Counted from the first letter of the stretch, positions 20,736 through 30,170 are shown. The stretch: 64,000 bases of DNA from Pollutimonas sp. M17 (GCF_025836975.1 NZ_CP107548.1:2604001-2668000); one strand, 5' to 3'. Notes: generated by a model not told the origin, from the sequence alone. Numbers and translations are program-made.

Positions 20736-21284
20736 ATGAAAACAGTAGGCGATAAACTCGAACCCTTCAAGGTCGCGGGCGTCAAGCCCGGCTTCAATCA
20801 GCATGAAGAAAACGGTGTCTCGGCCTTCGAGGACATCACCGAAAGCTCGTTTCCCGGAAAGTGGAAAGTCATTTATTTCTATCCCAAGGACTTCACTTTC
20901 GTATGTCCGACCGAAATCGTCGGTTTCAACAATCTGGCCCAGGACTTCGAGGACCGCGACGCGGTGCTCATGGGCGGCTCGGTCGACAATGAATTCGTCA
21001 AGCTGGCCTGGCGGCGCGAACATCCCGACCTGAACAAGCTGGGGCACTACCAGTTCGGCGACACCACCGGCGCGCTGGTCGACCAGCTGGGCATACGCGA
21101 AAAAAGCGAGGGGGTCGCCCTGCGCGCCACCTTCATCGTCGATCCGGACAACGTCATCCAGCATGCCTCGGTGAACAACCTGAATGTCGGCCGCAACCCC
21201 GAGGAAATCCTGCGCATACTCGACGGCCTGCAAACCGACGAACTCTGCCCGTGCAACCGTTCGCTGGGCGGCGATACGCTGTAG
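20736..21284 (+). CDS. ahpC: Alkyl hydroperoxide reductase AhpC (peroxiredoxin, AhpD-linked type)
   Basis: 182 residues. Typical 2-Cys peroxiredoxin: peroxidatic Cys57 in FYPKDFTFVCPTEIVGF and C-terminal Cys171 and Cys173 in ELCPCNR, the CxC arrangement of the mycobacterial/actinobacterial-like AhpC that is recycled by AhpD rather than AhpF. It reduces organic peroxides and peroxynitrite in the cytoplasm. The start MKTVGDKL has a clear AGGAG ribosome site; ten upstream in-frame codons are ignored. ahpD follows 69 bp downstream, separated by a perfect GC-rich palindrome that may act as an attenuator. I saw no oxyR gene next to it. Confidence 0.95.
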   Translation: MKTVGDKLEPFKVAGVKPGFNQHEENGVSAFEDITESSFPGKWKVIYFYPKDFTFVCPTEIVGFNNLAQDFEDRDAVLMGGSVDNEFVKLAWRREHPDLNKLGHYQFGDTTGALVDQLGIREKSEGVALRATFIVDPDNVIQHASVNNLNVGRNPEEILRILDGLQTDELCPCNRSLGGDTL

Positions 21285-21306
21285 AACGCCCGCCGCCCTC
21301 TCTTCC

Positions 21307-21327
21307 AGCCCGGCGCGCCGGGCTTTA
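21307..21327 (+). terminator. GC-rich palindrome between ahpC and ahpD (candidate attenuating terminator)
   Basis: agcccggcg/cgccgggct is an exact 18-nt palindrome at 21307-21324, followed by ttta. The hairpin sits 22 nt after the ahpC stop and 30 nt before ahpD. The short T-tract suggests partial termination, which would give more AhpC than AhpD from one transcript. Confidence 0.5.
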
Positions 21328-21353
21328 GCGGCACTGATCGATAGGTAGGAACC

Positions 21354-21872
21354 ATGGAGTTTCTTGCATCCATCAAGGCAATGATCCCTGATTGGGCCAA
21401 GGACATACGCCTGAACCTGGACGGCACCATTGCGCGCTCCTCGCTCAACCCCCAGGACGCGGTCGGGGCGGCGCTCGCGGCCGCCTATGCGGCGCGCAGC
21501 CCGGTGCTGATGGCCGCGTTCAAAAGCGGCCTGTCACCGGAAGACGCAAACGGCGTGCTGACCGCCGCAGCCCTCATGGGCATGAACAATACTTATTATC
21601 CCTATCTCGAGATGGCGGGCGACGAGCAATTGAAAACCCTGCCCGCCCAGCTGCGCATGAACGCCTATGCCAGCCACGGCGGCATCGACCAGAACCGTTT
21701 CGAGCTCTTCGCGCTGGCCGCGTCCATTGTGGGCAAATGCCATTTTTGCGTCGGCTCGCACTACCAGAACCTGAAGAAAGCGGGCTATACGTCGGAGCAG
21801 TTGCGCGATGTGGGCCGCATCGCGGCGGTGGTCAATGCGGCCGCACAGGTCCTGACGGCCGAAGGCAAATAA
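21354..21872 (+). CDS. ahpD: Alkyl hydroperoxide reductase AhpD
   Basis: 172 residues of the AhpD/CMD fold. The redox-active motif is GKCHFCVGSHY (Cys129, Cys132, His136) with the conserved upstream Glu117 in RFELFALAAS, matching the proton-relay residues known from Mycobacterium tuberculosis AhpD. AhpD is the disulfide reductase that regenerates oxidised AhpC; in mycobacteria it is itself reduced through lipoamide. The ATG follows TAGGTAGGA, a usable ribosome site. Placement directly behind ahpC confirms the pairing. It ends 7 bp before the convergent ispF gene. Confidence 0.95.
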   Translation: MEFLASIKAMIPDWAKDIRLNLDGTIARSSLNPQDAVGAALAAAYAARSPVLMAAFKSGLSPEDANGVLTAAALMGMNNTYYPYLEMAGDEQLKTLPAQLRMNAYASHGGIDQNRFELFALAASIVGKCHFCVGSHYQNLKKAGYTSEQLRDVGRIAAVVNAAAQVLTAEGK

Positions 21873-21879
21873 GGGACCG

Positions 21880-22362
21880 CTATTTCGCCAGCATGGCGAC
21901 CACGGTCGCGGCAATGCCTTCCTTGCGGCCCAGGTAACCCAGGCTCTCGTTGGTTTTGGCCTTGATGTTGATGTCGGCCACGGAAACCTCCAGGTCGGCC
22001 GCTATGTTGGCGGCCATCGCGGCCGCGTGCGGGCCGATCTTGGGCGCCTGCGCATGCACGGTCGCATCCACGTTCACCACCTTCCAGCCGGCCTGCGCCA
22101 CCTTCCGCACGGCGGCGCGCAACAGCACGCGGCTGTCCGCCCCTTTGTAGGCCGGGTCCGTATCGGGGAAATGCCGGCCGATGTCGCCCAGGCCGGCCGC
22201 CCCCAGTATGGCATCGGTCACCGCATGCAGCAGCACGTCGGCGTCGGAGTGACCCAGCAGGCCGTGCGTATGCGGTATGTCCACGCCGCCGATGATCAGC
22301 GGCCGGCCCTCCACCAGCGCATGCACGTCGAAGCCCTGCCCCACTCGAAACGGAAAACTCAT
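21880..22362 (-). CDS. ispF: 2-C-methyl-D-erythritol 2,4-cyclodiphosphate synthase
   Basis: 160 residues, normal for IspF. Metal ligands and family motif are visible: GQGFDVHAL (Asp and His), [25 protein letters not shown] and the C-terminal [17 protein letters not shown]. It converts CDP-ME 2-phosphate to MEcPP in the non-mevalonate isoprenoid pathway. It lies 47 bp behind ispD on the same strand, in the usual ispDF order, and ends tail to tail with ahpD. Confidence 0.96.
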   Translation of the reverse strand: MSFPFRVGQGFDVHALVEGRPLIIGGVDIPHTHGLLGHSDADVLLHAVTDAILGAAGLGDIGRHFPDTDPAYKGADSRVLLRAAVRKVAQAGWKVVNVDATVHAQAPKIGPHAAAMAANIAADLEVSVADINIKAKTNESLGYLGRKEGIAATVVAMLAK

Positions 22363-22409
22363 TGCAACTCCTTGAAATCACACAAGCCGCCCGGTCGGCC
22401 ACCGGCGAC

Positions 22410-23150
22410 CTATAGCCATTTTTCCATCAGCTCGAAATCCTCGGGCCAGGTCACTTTGAAATTACGCGCCGAACCGTGCACCAGGCTGGGCGCATAGCCG
22501 GCCAGCTCCATGGCGGAAGCCTCGTCCGTCAAGGACGCGCTGGACGCATCCGCACTTTGCAGGGCCTGCAACAAGCGGCCCGCCTGAAACATTTGCGGCG
22601 TCTGCGCCAGCCACAAGCCATCACGGGCCACCGACCGGCTCACCCGGTCGGCCATATTGGCGGCATCCGCCTCGCCGCCCGGCGCGGCACCGGCGGCCAG
22701 CTTCACCGTATCGGCAACCGGCTGGGCCAGGAGCCCTCCGGCCTGGGTCCGCAAGCAGGAATCGACCAGCCGCTTCAACGCCTGGGCGGGCAGCCCCGGC
22801 CGGGCGGCGTCGTGCACCAGCACCCAGTCGCCCGGATCCAGCCCGGCGTCCTGCAAGGCCGCCAGCACGGTTTCCGCCCGGGAAGGGCCGCCGCAAGGCC
22901 GCCACACCGTTCGCGGCAGGCCAGCCAGCGCGGACTCGACCCATGCATCGCCCGCCGCCACCGCCACCCGCACCTGCGCAATGCGCTCATCGGCCAGCAT
23001 GGCGCGGACCGCCCAGCGCAGCATGGGCTCGCCCTTGAGCAGACGATACTGCTTCGGCATGGCGTCCCGTCCCAGGGCGGACAATCCCGGCTCTTGAGCG
23101 CGCGCCCCGATGCCGGCGGCGGGAATGATTGCAATCAGTTTCGTATGCAT
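22410..23150 (-). CDS. ispD: 2-C-methyl-D-erythritol 4-phosphate cytidylyltransferase
   Basis: 246 residues. Nucleotide-binding N-terminus IIPAAGIGARA with PKQYRLLKGEPML, central VLVHDAARP and later LTDEASAMELAG, all diagnostic of IspD. It transfers CMP from CTP to MEP. Between the glycine loop and PKQY the protein has about ten more residues (EPGLSALGRDAM) than the E. coli enzyme. The first gene of the ispDF pair, it starts only 17 bp from the mfd start on the opposite strand. Confidence 0.94.
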   Translation of the reverse strand: MHTKLIAIIPAAGIGARAQEPGLSALGRDAMPKQYRLLKGEPMLRWAVRAMLADERIAQVRVAVAAGDAWVESALAGLPRTVWRPCGGPSRAETVLAALQDAGLDPGDWVLVHDAARPGLPAQALKRLVDSCLRTQAGGLLAQPVADTVKLAAGAAPGGEADAANMADRVSRSVARDGLWLAQTPQMFQAGRLLQALQSADASSASLTDEASAMELAGYAPSLVHGSARNFKVTWPEDFELMEKWL

Positions 23151-23167
23151 AAGAAAGGCATTTTATA

Positions 23168-26100
23168 ATGATGCGCTACATGGCTACAGAAACAACCCCT
23201 CCCGTCCCCATTCCCTCCATCCAAGCCGTGCTGGCCGCGCTCAAGCCGGGGCAGCGGCACGTCCAGCCCCTGCCCGCGGGCTCCGGCGACGCATGGCTGC
23301 TGGCGGACCTGGCGCGCGCCTCGCGGCAGACCATCGTCGTCCTGTGCGCCGACCCGCTGTCCGCGCAGCGCCTGGCCGAGGAAGTGCTGCTGTTCGCGCC
23401 CGACCTGCGCCTGCGGCAATTGCCCGATTGGGAAACCCTGCCCTATGACAGCTTCTCGCCGCATCAGGATCTGATTTCCGAGCGCCTGCGCACCCTGCAC
23501 GCCCTGATGCAGGAAAGCGTCGACATCCTGACCGTGCCGGTGACCACGGCGCTGTACCGGCTTGCTCCACCGGAGTTCCTGGCCGCCTATACGTTTTCGT
23601 TCCGACAGGGCGAGAAGCTGGACGAGGAGGGCCTGCGCCGCCAGTTGACGCTGGCCAACTACACCCACGTCACCCAGGTCACCGCGCCGGGCGAATTCAG
23701 CATCCGCGGCGGCCTGATCGACCTCTTCCCCATGGGCTCCGTCCTGCCCTACCGGCTGGATCTGTTCGACGATGAGATCGAGTCCATACGCAGCTTCGAC
23801 ATCGATACCCAGCGCAGCCTGTATCCGGTCAAGGACGTGCAGTTGCTGCCCGGCCGGGAATTTCCCATGGACGAAGCCGCGCGCAATCGCTTCCGCGCGC
23901 GCTTTCGCGAAGTGTTCGAGGGCGATCCCACCCGAGCGCTGCCCTACAAGGACATCGGCAACGGCATCGCTTTCGCGGGGGTCGAATATTACCTGCCGCT
24001 GTTCTTTACCCAAACGGCCACGCTCTTCGACTACCTGCCCGAGCAGTCGTTCACCGTCACGCTGGGCGACGTCAATCAGGCGGTGCAGCGCTTCGCCCAC
24101 GATACGCAAAGCCGCTACCAGTTTCTGAAAAGCGACCGCGAACGTCCGGTCCTGCCGCCCGACCAGTTGTTCCTGGACGAGGAGGCGCTGTTCGTTCACC
24201 TGAAAGCTTTCGCGCGCCTGGTGCTGGACGGCGAGCAGCCTCATCCCGGCTTGCGCGCCGCACCCAACGTGGCGGTGGCGCGGCGCGCCCAGGACCCGGT
24301 GGCCAACCTGCGCGGGCTGCTGGGCCGTTCTCATGGCCGCGTCGTGCTGTGCGCCGACTCGGCGGGCCGCCGGGAAACCCTGTTGCAGATGCTGGCCGAA
24401 TTCGGCATCGCGCCCGACTCCGGCACCGAGACACTGCAGGATTTCCTGGACTCCCAAAGCCGCTTCGCCCTTGTCGTTGCGCCGCTGTCCAACGGTTTCA
24501 CCGTCGTCGACCAAGACTTGACCCTCTTGACCGAGAACGACCTGTACCCCAGCCAGGCGCGCCCCACCCGGCGCGGCCGGCGCGCGCAGGAGGCGGGCAG
24601 CGACGTCGAGGCCATGGTGCGCGACCTGTCGGAGCTGCGCGAAGGCGATCCGGTGGTGCATGCCCAGCACGGCATCGGACGCTACTGCGGCCTGGTCGAA
24701 ATGGACCTGGGCGAAGGCTTGATGGAATTCCTGCATCTGGAGTACGCCAACGGCAGCACCCTGTACGTGCCGGTGGCCCAGCTGCACGTCATCGCCCGCT
24801 ACAGCGGCGCCGACCCCGAACATGCGCCCCTGCACCAGCTGGGCTCCGGCCAGTGGGACAAGGCGCGCCGTAAGGCGGCCAGGCAGGTGCGCGACGCCGC
24901 CGCCGAACTGCTGGCCCTGTATGCGCAGCGCGCGGCGCGTGAGGGCTATCGCTTCAAGCTGTCTGCCTCCGACTACCAGGCTTTCGCCGAAGGCTTCGGC
25001 TTCGAGGAGACCGCCGACCAGGCCGCCGCCATCGAGGCCGTCATCGGCGACATGACCTCTGGCCGGCCCATGGACAGGCTGGTCTGCGGCGACGTGGGCT
25101 TCGGCAAGACCGAGGTCGCCTTGCGCGCCGCCTTCCTGGCCGTCATGAACGGCAAGCAGGTCGCCCTGCTGTGCCCCACCACCCTGCTGGCCGAACAGCA
25201 CGCCCAGACTTTTTCCGACCGCTTCGCCGACTGGCCCGTCAAGGTGGCCGAGCTGTCGCGCTTCCGTTCGGGCAAGGAGGTCGCCGCCGCGATCGAGGGC
25301 CTGAACGAGGGCCGGGTGGACATCGTGATCGGCACGCACAAAATCCTGTCCAAGGAAGTGAAGTTCAAGAATCTGGGTCTGGTCATCATCGACGAGGAGC
25401 ACCGTTTCGGCGTGCGCCAGAAGGAAGCCCTCAAATCCTTGCGCGCCGAAGTCGACGTGCTGACGCTGACCGCCACGCCCATACCGCGTACCCTGGGCAT
25501 GTCGCTGGAAGGCATACGCGATTTCTCGGTGATCGCCACGGCGCCGCAACGGCGTCTTGCGATCAAGACCTTCGTGCGCCGCGAAGACGGCAGCACCATA
25601 CGCGAGGCATTGCTGCGCGAGCTCAAGCGCGGCGGCCAGGTGTATTTCCTGCATAACGAAGTGGATACCATCCACAACCGGCGCGCGCGCCTGGAAGAGC
25701 TGGTGCCCGAAGCGCGCATCGCCGTCGCCCATGGGCAGATGCCCGAGCGCGAGTTGGAGGAAGTCATGAAGGGCTTCTACCAGCAGCGCTACAACGTCCT
25801 GCTCTGCACCACCATCATCGAAACCGGCATCGACGTTCCCACCGCGAACACCATCGTGATCCATCGCGCCGACCGCCTGGGCCTGGCGCAGCTGCACCAG
25901 TTGCGCGGCCGCGTCGGACGCTCCCACCACCAGGCCTACGCCTACCTGCTGACGCCCGGCGAAGACGCCATGACCTCCAATGCCAAGAAGCGGCTGGAAG
26001 CCATACAGGCCATGGAAGAACTGGGCGCGGGCTTCTTCCTGGCCATGCATGACCTGGAAATCCGGGGCACGGGCGAAGTCCTGGGCGAATCGCAGTCCGG

Positions 26101-26635
26101 CAACATCCAGGAGATCGGCTTCTCCATGTATTCGGACATGCTGAACGCCGCCGTGCGCGCCCTGAAGTCGGGCGAGGAGCCTGACCTGGATTCGCCCTTC
26201 TCCGCGCTGTGCGAAGTCAATCTGCACGCCTCTGCCCTGCTGCCGTCGGATTACTGTCCCGACGTCCATGCCCGCCTGGGGCTGTACAAGAAACTGTCCC
26301 ACGCCCGCCACGAAGACGACCTGATCCACATCCAGGAAGAGCTGATCGACCGATACGGAAAACTGCCCGAGGCCGCGCAGACATTGCTGGCCACGCACCG
26401 GCTGCGCCTGGCCGCCGAGCCGCTGGGCATCGTCAAGATCGACGCCAGCGAGGCGCAGGCGCTGATCCAGTTTTCAGCCAAGCCGAACATCGATCCGCTG
26501 CGCATCATCGAACTGGTGCAAAAGCGCCGGGACGTCAGGCTGGCCGGCCAGGACAAGCTGAGAATCGAGATCAAGCAGGCGCAGGTTCCCGCCCGCATCG
26601 ACGCGGTGCGCGGCGTGCTGAGGGCGCTGGTGTGA
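23168..26635 (+). CDS. mfd: Transcription-repair coupling factor Mfd
   Basis: 1155 residues, standard for Mfd. N-terminal UvrB-like region (QLPDWETLPYDSFSPHQD), RNA-polymerase-interacting domain near 480-550 (GDPVVHAQHGIGRY), RecG-like helicase with Walker A GDVGFGKTEVALRAA, DEEH in VIIDEEHRFGV, TATPIPRTL, QLRGRVGRS, and C-terminal TRCF domain. It removes stalled RNA polymerase and recruits UvrA. Two starts are possible: ATG 23168 (AAAGG upstream) and ATG 23180. A perfect TATAAT overlaps the first ATG, so the shorter form cannot be excluded. A very long reading frame on the opposite strand is an artefact of this gene. Confidence 0.96.
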   Translation: MMRYMATETTPPVPIPSIQAVLAALKPGQRHVQPLPAGSGDAWLLADLARASRQTIVVLCADPLSAQRLAEEVLLFAPDLRLRQLPDWETLPYDSFSPHQDLISERLRTLHALMQESVDILTVPVTTALYRLAPPEFLAAYTFSFRQGEKLDEEGLRRQLTLANYTHVTQVTAPGEFSIRGGLIDLFPMGSVLPYRLDLFDDEIESIRSFDIDTQRSLYPVKDVQLLPGREFPMDEAARNRFRARFREVFEGDPTRALPYKDIGNGIAFAGVEYYLPLFFTQTATLFDYLPEQSFTVTLGDVNQAVQRFAHDTQSRYQFLKSDRERPVLPPDQLFLDEEALFVHLKAFARLVLDGEQPHPGLRAAPNVAVARRAQDPVANLRGLLGRSHGRVVLCADSAGRRETLLQMLAEFGIAPDSGTETLQDFLDSQSRFALVVAPLSNGFTVVDQDLTLLTENDLYPSQARPTRRGRRAQEAGSDVEAMVRDLSELREGDPVVHAQHGIGRYCGLVEMDLGEGLMEFLHLEYANGSTLYVPVAQLHVIARYSGADPEHAPLHQLGSGQWDKARRKAARQVRDAAAELLALYAQRAAREGYRFKLSASDYQAFAEGFGFEETADQAAAIEAVIGDMTSGRPMDRLVCGDVGFGKTEVALRAAFLAVMNGKQVALLCPTTLLAEQHAQTFSDRFADWPVKVAELSRFRSGKEVAAAIEGLNEGRVDIVIGTHKILSKEVKFKNLGLVIIDEEHRFGVRQKEALKSLRAEVDVLTLTATPIPRTLGMSLEGIRDFSVIATAPQRRLAIKTFVRREDGSTIREALLRELKRGGQVYFLHNEVDTIHNRRARLEELVPEARIAVAHGQMPERELEEVMKGFYQQRYNVLLCTTIIETGIDVPTANTIVIHRADRLGLAQLHQLRGRVGRSHHQAYAYLLTPGEDAMTSNAKKRLEAIQAMEELGAGFFLAMHDLEIRGTGEVLGESQSGNIQEIGFSMYSDMLNAAVRALKSGEEPDLDSPFSALCEVNLHASALLPSDYCPDVHARLGLYKKLSHARHEDDLIHIQEELIDRYGKLPEAAQTLLATHRLRLAAEPLGIVKIDASEAQALIQFSAKPNIDPLRIIELVQKRRDVRLAGQDKLRIEIKQAQVPARIDAVRGVLRALV

Positions 26636-26663
26636 CGGCCCGGTGCCTGCCTGCAATGGGCGG

Positions 26664-26684
26664 GCCGGCTGAAGGGAAGCCGGC
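26664..26684. terminator. Stem-loop between convergent mfd and serB
   Basis: gccggc at 26664-26669 and 26679-26684 form a 6-bp self-complementary stem with a 9-nt loop in the 58-bp gap between two convergent genes. No T-tract follows on either strand, so termination is only a positional guess. Confidence 0.3.
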
Positions 26685-26693
26685 GGCTCTGGC

Positions 26694-27545
26694 CTAGTGG
26701 CTCAGGCGGAACCAGTTGAGAATGCCGTCCAGCGGACTGACGTTCAAGGCGTAGTTGGCTTGTTGGCGCACCACCGGCTTGGCGCGGTAGGCCACTGAAA
26801 AATGCGCCAGACTCATCATCTTCAAATCGTTCGCGCCGTCGCCGACCGCGATGATCTGCTCCGGGGCCGCGCCCAGCTGGTCCGCCAGCGCCTTGAGGTG
26901 ATCCGCCTTGCCCTGGGCATCGACGATCTTGCCCAGCACCTTGCCGGTCAGCTTGCCGCCGGCCACGTCCAGGAGATTGGCGTGGCAGGCGTCCAGCCCC
27001 AGTCTCTCCTTCAGCCTTTCGGTAAAGAAGGTGAACCCGCCCGACACCAGCAGGGTTTTCAGGCCGTTCTTCCTGGCCGTTGAAATCAGCTTTTCGGCCC
27101 CGGGATTCAAACGCAGGCGCTCTTCATAGACTTGCTCCAGCGCCGTGGCCGGCACGCCTTCCAGCAAGGCCACGCGGCGCATCAGACTTTCGGAGAAATC
27201 CTTGATTTCGCCGCGCATGGCGGCCTCGGTGATGGCCGCCACTTCCGCCTTGCGGCCCGCCATGTCGGCAATCTCGTCGATGCATTCGATGTTGACCAGG
27301 GTGGAATCCATATCCATGGCCAGTATCCGGCAATCGCGCAAGCGCGAGATCTGCTCGAAAAAGGCGTAATCCATGCCGAACTCCTCGCAGCACGCCATGA
27401 CCTCGGCGCGGGCATCGGCATCCACGTCCAGCAAGCGCACGGCGGTGTTGCCCAGTTCCTGCACGCCGCCAGCGCTGGCCATGGCGGCGATTTTTTCGAT
27501 ATTGGCCGTCACAAGATTGGGAGCCTGAAGAATTAGGTGGGTCAT
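26694..27545 (-). CDS. serB: Phosphoserine phosphatase
   Basis: 283 residues. HAD-superfamily hydrolase: catalytic motif I MDMDSTLVNIECIDEIAD, with the first Asp as nucleophile, motif II LLVSGGFTFF, and motif III VGDGANDLKM. The N-terminal ~75 residues resemble the ACT-like regulatory extension seen in proteobacterial SerB. It performs the last step of L-serine biosynthesis. The start MTHLILQAPNL is the only sensible one. The gene is divergent from the DUF3772 channel gene. Confidence 0.95.
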   Translation of the reverse strand: MTHLILQAPNLVTANIEKIAAMASAGGVQELGNTAVRLLDVDADARAEVMACCEEFGMDYAFFEQISRLRDCRILAMDMDSTLVNIECIDEIADMAGRKAEVAAITEAAMRGEIKDFSESLMRRVALLEGVPATALEQVYEERLRLNPGAEKLISTARKNGLKTLLVSGGFTFFTERLKERLGLDACHANLLDVAGGKLTGKVLGKIVDAQGKADHLKALADQLGAAPEQIIAVGDGANDLKMMSLAHFSVAYRAKPVVRQQANYALNVSPLDGILNWFRLSH

Positions 27546-27704
27546 AAGCCTATTGAAGAAGAAGGTGCACCGGCGGGAAAGCCGGCGAATATGGATACCG
27601 ATACGGCGGCCATTTTACAAGGAAGATTCCCCGCCGCCGTTACTCTTGGAATCCTCCTCGCCGTTTCCTTGGTGGTAATCTGCCTTCTTTCCAAATTGAA
27701 ACCG

Positions 27705-30170
27705 ATGCCACTGCCAGAATATCCGGCCTACGCCGCGCGTACGCTGATGGCCCGTTGCCTGCTCGCGGCCTGCCTTGCCCTGACCATGGCGGCCATGCCG
27801 GCCCATGCCCAGAATAAAAGCGCCACCGCCGAAATCGACAAGACCCTGGACAGCGCGCGCACGCAGATCGACCGGGTGCAGAAGAAGCTGGACGCGGCCC
27901 CCGACAAGCCGCTGCAGGATAGCGACCTGGTCGACCTGCGCAACGCCGCACAGGAAGCACAGGAGCGCGCGCAAACGGCCGCTGCCGCTCTGGAGCCCCA
28001 GTTGGCCAGTGTCCAGGCCCGGGTAGCCGAACTGGGGCCACCCGCCGAAGGCATCAAGGAGACACCCGACGTCGCCGCGCAGCGTGCGGAACTGACCCGG
28101 AACAGCAGCATGCTGGACGCTCAGATCAAGCTGGCGCGCCTGATTGCCGTCGAAGCCCAGCAAGCGGGCGACCAGATACTGAAGCTGCGGCGCACACAGT
28201 TCCAGGCCGAACTGGGCGTGCGCACGGATTCGATCCTGGCCCGCCCCTTCTGGACCGAATTGCGCAATCAACTGCCCCAGGATGTGCGCCGGCTCCAGCC
28301 CCTATGGGATGAACTGCGGAAATCCGCTCGAGAAGCCGGTGCCGCGGTATGGGGAGCCGCCCTGCTGGGCGTCGTGGCCATCCTCATCCTGCGTGTGCTG
28401 GCCGGCCGCCTGCTCTGGCAACTGACCACCACCCGCGTCGCGCCGGGCCGCTTGCGGCGTTCTCTGTATGCGGCTGCCCAGGTCATGCTGGCCACCATTG
28501 CGCCCGGGATGATGGCCGCCGTCCTGCGCCTGGGCGTGGAATGGAACACGGCCCTGTCCGATGAACTGGATACGCTGCTCAGCCTGGGGGTGGGCGCCGT
28601 ATATTTTGGCGGCTTCGTCACCGGCCTGGGTCGTGCGCTGCTGTCGGCGGACCGGCCCACCTGGCGGCTTGCTTCCCTGTCCGACGAAGTGGCGACAGGC
28701 TTGCGGTGGTTTCCCGCCATCCTGGCCCTTGTCCTGGTCGCTGGCTGGATAGGGCAAAGGCTGGCGACGCTGGTCAATGCCAGCCTGGCCGCCACGGTCG
28801 CCCAGAATTGCATGATGTCACTGGTTCTGGGGCTGCTCATGGCGCTGGCCATGCGCCAGGCCACGCGGCTTAGCCGGCATACGCATTCCGGACAACAAAA
28901 GGCCCCTGCGCCGCCGGCCGGCTATGCCATCGCCCGGGGCGTGATCTGGATTGCCGTGACGGCAAGCATGGCCAGCCTGCTGCTGGGCTATATCGCCCTG
29001 GGCAGTTTCATCGTCCGGCAGGCGGCCTGGCTGGCCATTGTCCTGGGCTCCGCCTACCTGCTCAACGGGCTCGTCGATGATGCCTGCCAAAGCGTCCTGG
29101 CGGCCATCAAGCGCAATGCCGATGACGAAAATTACAGCCGCCCCATGACACGGGTACGCAGCCAGGCCACCGTGCTGCTGGCCGGCCTGGTGCGCCTGGC
29201 CGTCGTGCTGTTTGCCCTGGTCCTGCTGGCCGCGCCTTTCGGCGACGGACCCACGGCCTGGCTGCAGCGCCTGGACTACCTGCACAACGGCATTGCCATC
29301 GGCGAAGTCCAGATACGCCCCGCCTCGGTCATGTTTGCACTCCTGGTGCTGCTGCTGGGCTTTGGAATCGTCAAGGTGGTCCAGGCCTGGCTGACCCGCC
29401 AATACCTGCCCACCACCAGCCTGGATCCCGGCATGCGCCTCTCGGCCGCCACCCTGTTCGGCTATGCGGGCTACGTGCTGGCCTTTTCGCTATCCCTGTC
29501 CGCCGTCGGCATCGGCCTGGAGCGGGTGGCGTGGATAGCCAGCGCGTTGTCCGTCGGCATCGGCTTCGGGCTGCAGGCCGTCGTGCAGAACTTCGTGTCC
29601 GGCCTCATTCTGCTGGCGGAAAGGCCCGTGAAGGTGGGCGACTGGGTATCGCTGGGCGGAATCGAGGGCGACATCCGACGCATCAATGTGCGCGCCACCG
29701 AAATCCAGATGGGGGACCACTCCACCGTCATCGTTCCAAATTCGGAATTCATCACCAAGGTCGTGCGCAATGTCACCCACGCCAGCCCGCTGGGCCGGGT
29801 GCAGATCAAGCTGGCCCTTCCCCTGAATACGGATGCCGGGCAGGTCCATGAGCTGATGCTGGCCGCCTTCAGGGAAAACGCCGACATCCTGGACGAACCC
29901 GCTCCCGATGTCATGCTGGACGGCGTCGATGCGAACGGCCTGGTGTTCAATGCGACGGGGCATGTAAGTTCGCCGCGCGCCGCCTACCGGGTACGCAGCG
30001 CCCTGCTGTTCGAGATCGTGCGGCGGCTCAGGAACGAGGATATTCCCCTGATCAATCCGCCGGCGATGGTGCTGAAGGAGTCCGCGGCTTCTGCGGCGGT
30101 TTCCGGTGCCGCAGCAAGTAGCGATACACAAAGCCCGGGTAGCCCAGCACCAGGAACAGGCTTAGCGTAA
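27705..30170 (+). CDS. DUF3772 / MscS-family mechanosensitive channel protein
   Basis: About 821 residues from this start. A signal sequence (MARCLLAACLALTMAAMPAHAQ) leads into a periplasmic coiled-coil domain rich in Ala/Gln/Glu (roughly residues 35-190), then about ten transmembrane segments and a C-terminal MscS core (GYVLAFSLSLSAVGIGLERVAWIAS, GIGFGLQAVVQNFVSGLILL, RPVKVGDWVSLGG). This is MscK/YbiO-like architecture: gated by membrane tension, possibly with added regulation. The start is uncertain: ATG 27705 or ATG 27747 (which would give a classical short signal peptide) are both plausible; the frame is open back to GTG 27537 but codon usage there is unlike the gene. Its 3' end overlaps the convergent DUF2818 gene by 119 bp. 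Confidence 0.88.
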   Translation: MPLPEYPAYAARTLMARCLLAACLALTMAAMPAHAQNKSATAEIDKTLDSARTQIDRVQKKLDAAPDKPLQDSDLVDLRNAAQEAQERAQTAAAALEPQLASVQARVAELGPPAEGIKETPDVAAQRAELTRNSSMLDAQIKLARLIAVEAQQAGDQILKLRRTQFQAELGVRTDSILARPFWTELRNQLPQDVRRLQPLWDELRKSAREAGAAVWGAALLGVVAILILRVLAGRLLWQLTTTRVAPGRLRRSLYAAAQVMLATIAPGMMAAVLRLGVEWNTALSDELDTLLSLGVGAVYFGGFVTGLGRALLSADRPTWRLASLSDEVATGLRWFPAILALVLVAGWIGQRLATLVNASLAATVAQNCMMSLVLGLLMALAMRQATRLSRHTHSGQQKAPAPPAGYAIARGVIWIAVTASMASLLLGYIALGSFIVRQAAWLAIVLGSAYLLNGLVDDACQSVLAAIKRNADDENYSRPMTRVRSQATVLLAGLVRLAVVLFALVLLAAPFGDGPTAWLQRLDYLHNGIAIGEVQIRPASVMFALLVLLLGFGIVKVVQAWLTRQYLPTTSLDPGMRLSAATLFGYAGYVLAFSLSLSAVGIGLERVAWIASALSVGIGFGLQAVVQNFVSGLILLAERPVKVGDWVSLGGIEGDIRRINVRATEIQMGDHSTVIVPNSEFITKVVRNVTHASPLGRVQIKLALPLNTDAGQVHELMLAAFRENADILDEPAPDVMLDGVDANGLVFNATGHVSSPRAAYRVRSALLFEIVRRLRNEDIPLINPPAMVLKESAASAAVSGAAASSDTQSPGSPAPGTGLA

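Noticed and set aside
23135-26398. Reading frame of about 1087 codons on the minus strand opposite mfd
   Set aside because: His/Gln/Arg-rich translation without family features, exactly antisense to mfd; it reflects high-GC third positions.
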